Source: Micromonospora parva | GTDB lineage: Bacteria > Actinomycetota > Actinomycetes > Mycobacteriales > Micromonosporaceae | DNA: 64,000 nt | Direction: 5' to 3' | Assembly: GCF_000718515.1 (NCBI RefSeq) | Contig: NZ_JNZS01000002.1 | Location: 248,001 to 312,000, forward strand | Shown: piece after piece, positions 62,793-64,000 of the stretch | How the letters are laid out: each line of letters starts with the position of its first letter | Position numbering within the stretch: the stretch's first letter is position 1 | Made by a program: the position numbers and the translations under genes | The notes under the pieces: model-generated | What the model saw: the letters and a program-made list of their open reading frames with translations, nothing else | The model's database searches: none | Told to the model about the DNA's origin: nothing

Positions 62793-63874
62793 GTCGGCAC
62801 CACCACCGTCGCGCCCTCGGTGAGGCCCGTGCCGGTGACCTCCACCCGCCCGCCGGCGAACAACCCGGTGGTCACCGCGAGGATCCGGCTCGTGCCACCC
62901 TCGGCGACCTGGACGCCGTAGCCGCCCTCGGCCAGAGCCAACAGCGCCGCCACCGGCACGGTGAGCACGTCGCGGCGCTCCGAGACGGTGAACGTGACGT
63001 CCGCGCTGGCCCGGTCGAACCCGGTGAGGGCCTTCGGATCGGTCACCGCGACGGTCACCTCGATCTTCGTCTCGGCGTCGCCGGACTGTCCGTTGGCACC
63101 AGCCGTACCGGCCTGGACGACCGTCTCGACAGTGCTGATCGTGCCCGCCACCGTCTGGCCGTCGGGCAGCCGCACGGAGACCTTCGCGTCGCGCCTGGCC
63201 AGCCGCTGGTCGTCCACGTCCAACTCGACTGTGACAACCCGGCTGGTGCCGGTGTAGGTCAGCACCGCCTGGCCGGGCTGTGTCAGGTCGCCGACGTCGG
63301 CCTGGTGGCCGTCCACCCGGACCTCCCGGCCGGCGTACACGATTCGCCCTGGCTCGACCCGACCGGTCTCGGTCAGACCCAGGTCCTCCTGCCACTGCCG
63401 GACCGCGTCCGCGGTGGCGCCGGTGTACTCGTCGTCGACGGTGAAACCGGTGTAGCCCAGTGCGTCGAGGTTCCGCTCGAACTGCGCGACGTCGGCCCCC
63501 TCCACCCCGGGGGCGAGGGTCCGGTACGCGGGCAGCCCGCCGTAGAGGAGCACCACCGCCTCGTTGTCGACCCGGTAGAGCGCCTTGCCCCGCCGTACCG
63601 TCGACCCGGTCGCCGCCAGCGCGGTGACGGTGCCGCTGAGCTTCGCCGTGGCGGTACGCGTGGTGCCGTACCCCAGCTCACCGTCGGCGGTCTCCGAGTC
63701 GGCGAGGGTCTGCCGGGTGACGGTGGCGGTGGCGGGTGGTGCGCTGCCGGCCTGGGCGCGTCCGCCGTCGGCACCGCCGCCGAAGCCCACCGCGGCGACC
63801 ACGCCCACCGCCGCGACCAGCAGGACGATGCCTCCGGTGACGGCGGCGCGCAGCCGCGAGCGTCGGATCGTCAC
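62789..63874 (-). CDS. Periplasmic-adaptor-like exporter subunit with peptidoglycan-binding domain
   Basis: 361-aa membrane-anchored protein. N-terminal span ([20 protein letters not shown]), then MacA/HlyD-like barrel-sandwich parts ([17 protein letters not shown] at the start, later [18 protein letters not shown]). A peptidoglycan-binding-type domain (about residues 122-180; [32 protein letters not shown]) is inserted in the middle where Gram-negative adaptors have a coiled-coil hairpin. GTG start overlaps the upstream stop (GTGA). It probably tethers the MacB-type exporter to the wall. Confidence 0.9.
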   Translation of the reverse strand: MTIRRSRLRAAVTGGIVLLVAAVGVVAAVGFGGGADGGRAQAGSAPPATATVTRQTLADSETADGELGYGTTRTATAKLSGTVTALAATGSTVRRGKALYRVDNEAVVLLYGGLPAYRTLAPGVEGADVAQFERNLDALGYTGFTVDDEYTGATADAVRQWQEDLGLTETGRVEPGRIVYAGREVRVDGHQADVGDLTQPGQAVLTYTGTSRVVTVELDVDDQRLARRDAKVSVRLPDGQTVAGTISTVETVVQAGTAGANGQSGDAETKIEVTVAVTDPKALTGFDRASADVTFTVSERRDVLTVPVAALLALAEGGYGVQVAEGGTSRILAVTTGLFAGGRVEVTGTGLTEGATVVVPT

Positions 63875-64000
63875 CGGTCACCCCCGAACTGCGGTGCGTG
63901 CTGCCGGCACTTCTCCAGCGCGGCCTTCATGGCCGGGTCGCCGATGTTGATCGCGTTGTCCCCCGCCCCGATCCGGACCCGTCCGTCGGCGTCCGGGTCC
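63871..64000 (-). CDS. Partial gene upstream of the exporter operon (C-terminal end only)
   Basis: The last 43 codons of an open frame entering from the right edge: the residues read DPDADGRVRIGAG then DNAINIGDPAMKAALEKC and end [12 protein letters not shown] Cys sits near the end (ALEKCRQ), as in small secreted proteins encoded beside MacB-type exporters in actinomycetes. Its stop overlaps the adaptor start (GTGA), making it the first visible gene of the coupled operon. Family cannot be decided from this fragment. Confidence 0.7.
   Translation of the reverse strand, partial: DPDADGRVRIGAGDNAINIGDPAMKAALEKCRQHAPQFGGDR

Noticed and set aside
62097..63395. Single large protein joining the ABC ATPase to upstream sequence
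   Set aside because: The extra N-terminal part is an out-of-frame reading of the adaptor gene; the GTGA overlap at 62789-62792 gives the proper ATPase start.

Overview
The window looks like chromosomal core DNA of a high-GC actinomycete, most likely a Micromonospora relative (Micromonosporaceae). The evidence is a very high GC content, GTG starts, pervasive 4-base GTGA/ATGA gene overlaps, a WhiB regulator, SigE-family sigma factor, ArsA-like ATPase pair and PASTA-type penicillin-binding protein. No rRNA operon, CRISPR array, insertion sequence, integrase or prophage is visible. Most of it is conserved backbone with small actinomycete-specific insertions.

Layout. 0-3.1 kb: biotin carboxylase subunit (cut at the left edge) and an isovaleryl-CoA-dehydrogenase-like enzyme, probably leucine breakdown. 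3.2-8 kb: a multispanning membrane protein coupled to an amino-acid-binding lipoprotein without an ABC ATPase, beside a membrane Ser/Thr kinase. 8-21.8 kb: a long block matching the Mycobacterium tuberculosis order Rv3677c-Rv3683 (MBL hydrolase, RidA, DUF4177, two ArsA-like ATPases, WhiB4-like, PonA2-like PBP, metallophosphoesterase), plus a large zinc-ribbon/cyclase/ATPase regulator and a YqeY protein. 22-27.5 kb: tRNA-Pro, a sigma factor with its membrane partner, an LPVTG sortase substrate and a seven-repeat FG-GAP surface protein. 27.6-35.7 kb: accessory genes including an MFS transporter, secreted 5'-nucleotidase, hydrolase, GGCT-like protein, CpdA-like phosphodiesterase and a GGDEF protein.

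35.8-44.2 kb: aspartate-pathway genes asd and ask, a nitroreductase, an ArsR-type regulator divergent from an MFS pump, and leuA behind a leucine-rich leader peptide with a hairpin, a textbook-like attenuator. 44.2-52.7 kb: DHA2 drug exporter, secreted HNH nuclease, and a complete dipeptide ABC operon (dppABCDF) with a 15-bp hairpin between the binding protein and the permeases. 53-60.8 kb: recR, ybaB and dnaX (split by a DUF998 gene), the SRP RNA, two tRNA-Ser genes, two orphan genes and deoD. 60.9-64 kb: a MacB-like exporter operon running off the right edge.

The most notable non-genic signals are several families of 60-110-bp intergenic palindromes, often between convergent genes (one encodes the C-terminal tail of the DUF998 protein), a 30-bp motif with inverted DnaA-box-like halves shared by two distant promoter regions, the leuA attenuator, and an 18-base tandem repeat array in the dnaX linker. 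Many start codons were chosen by stop/start overlap or Shine-Dalgarno position.
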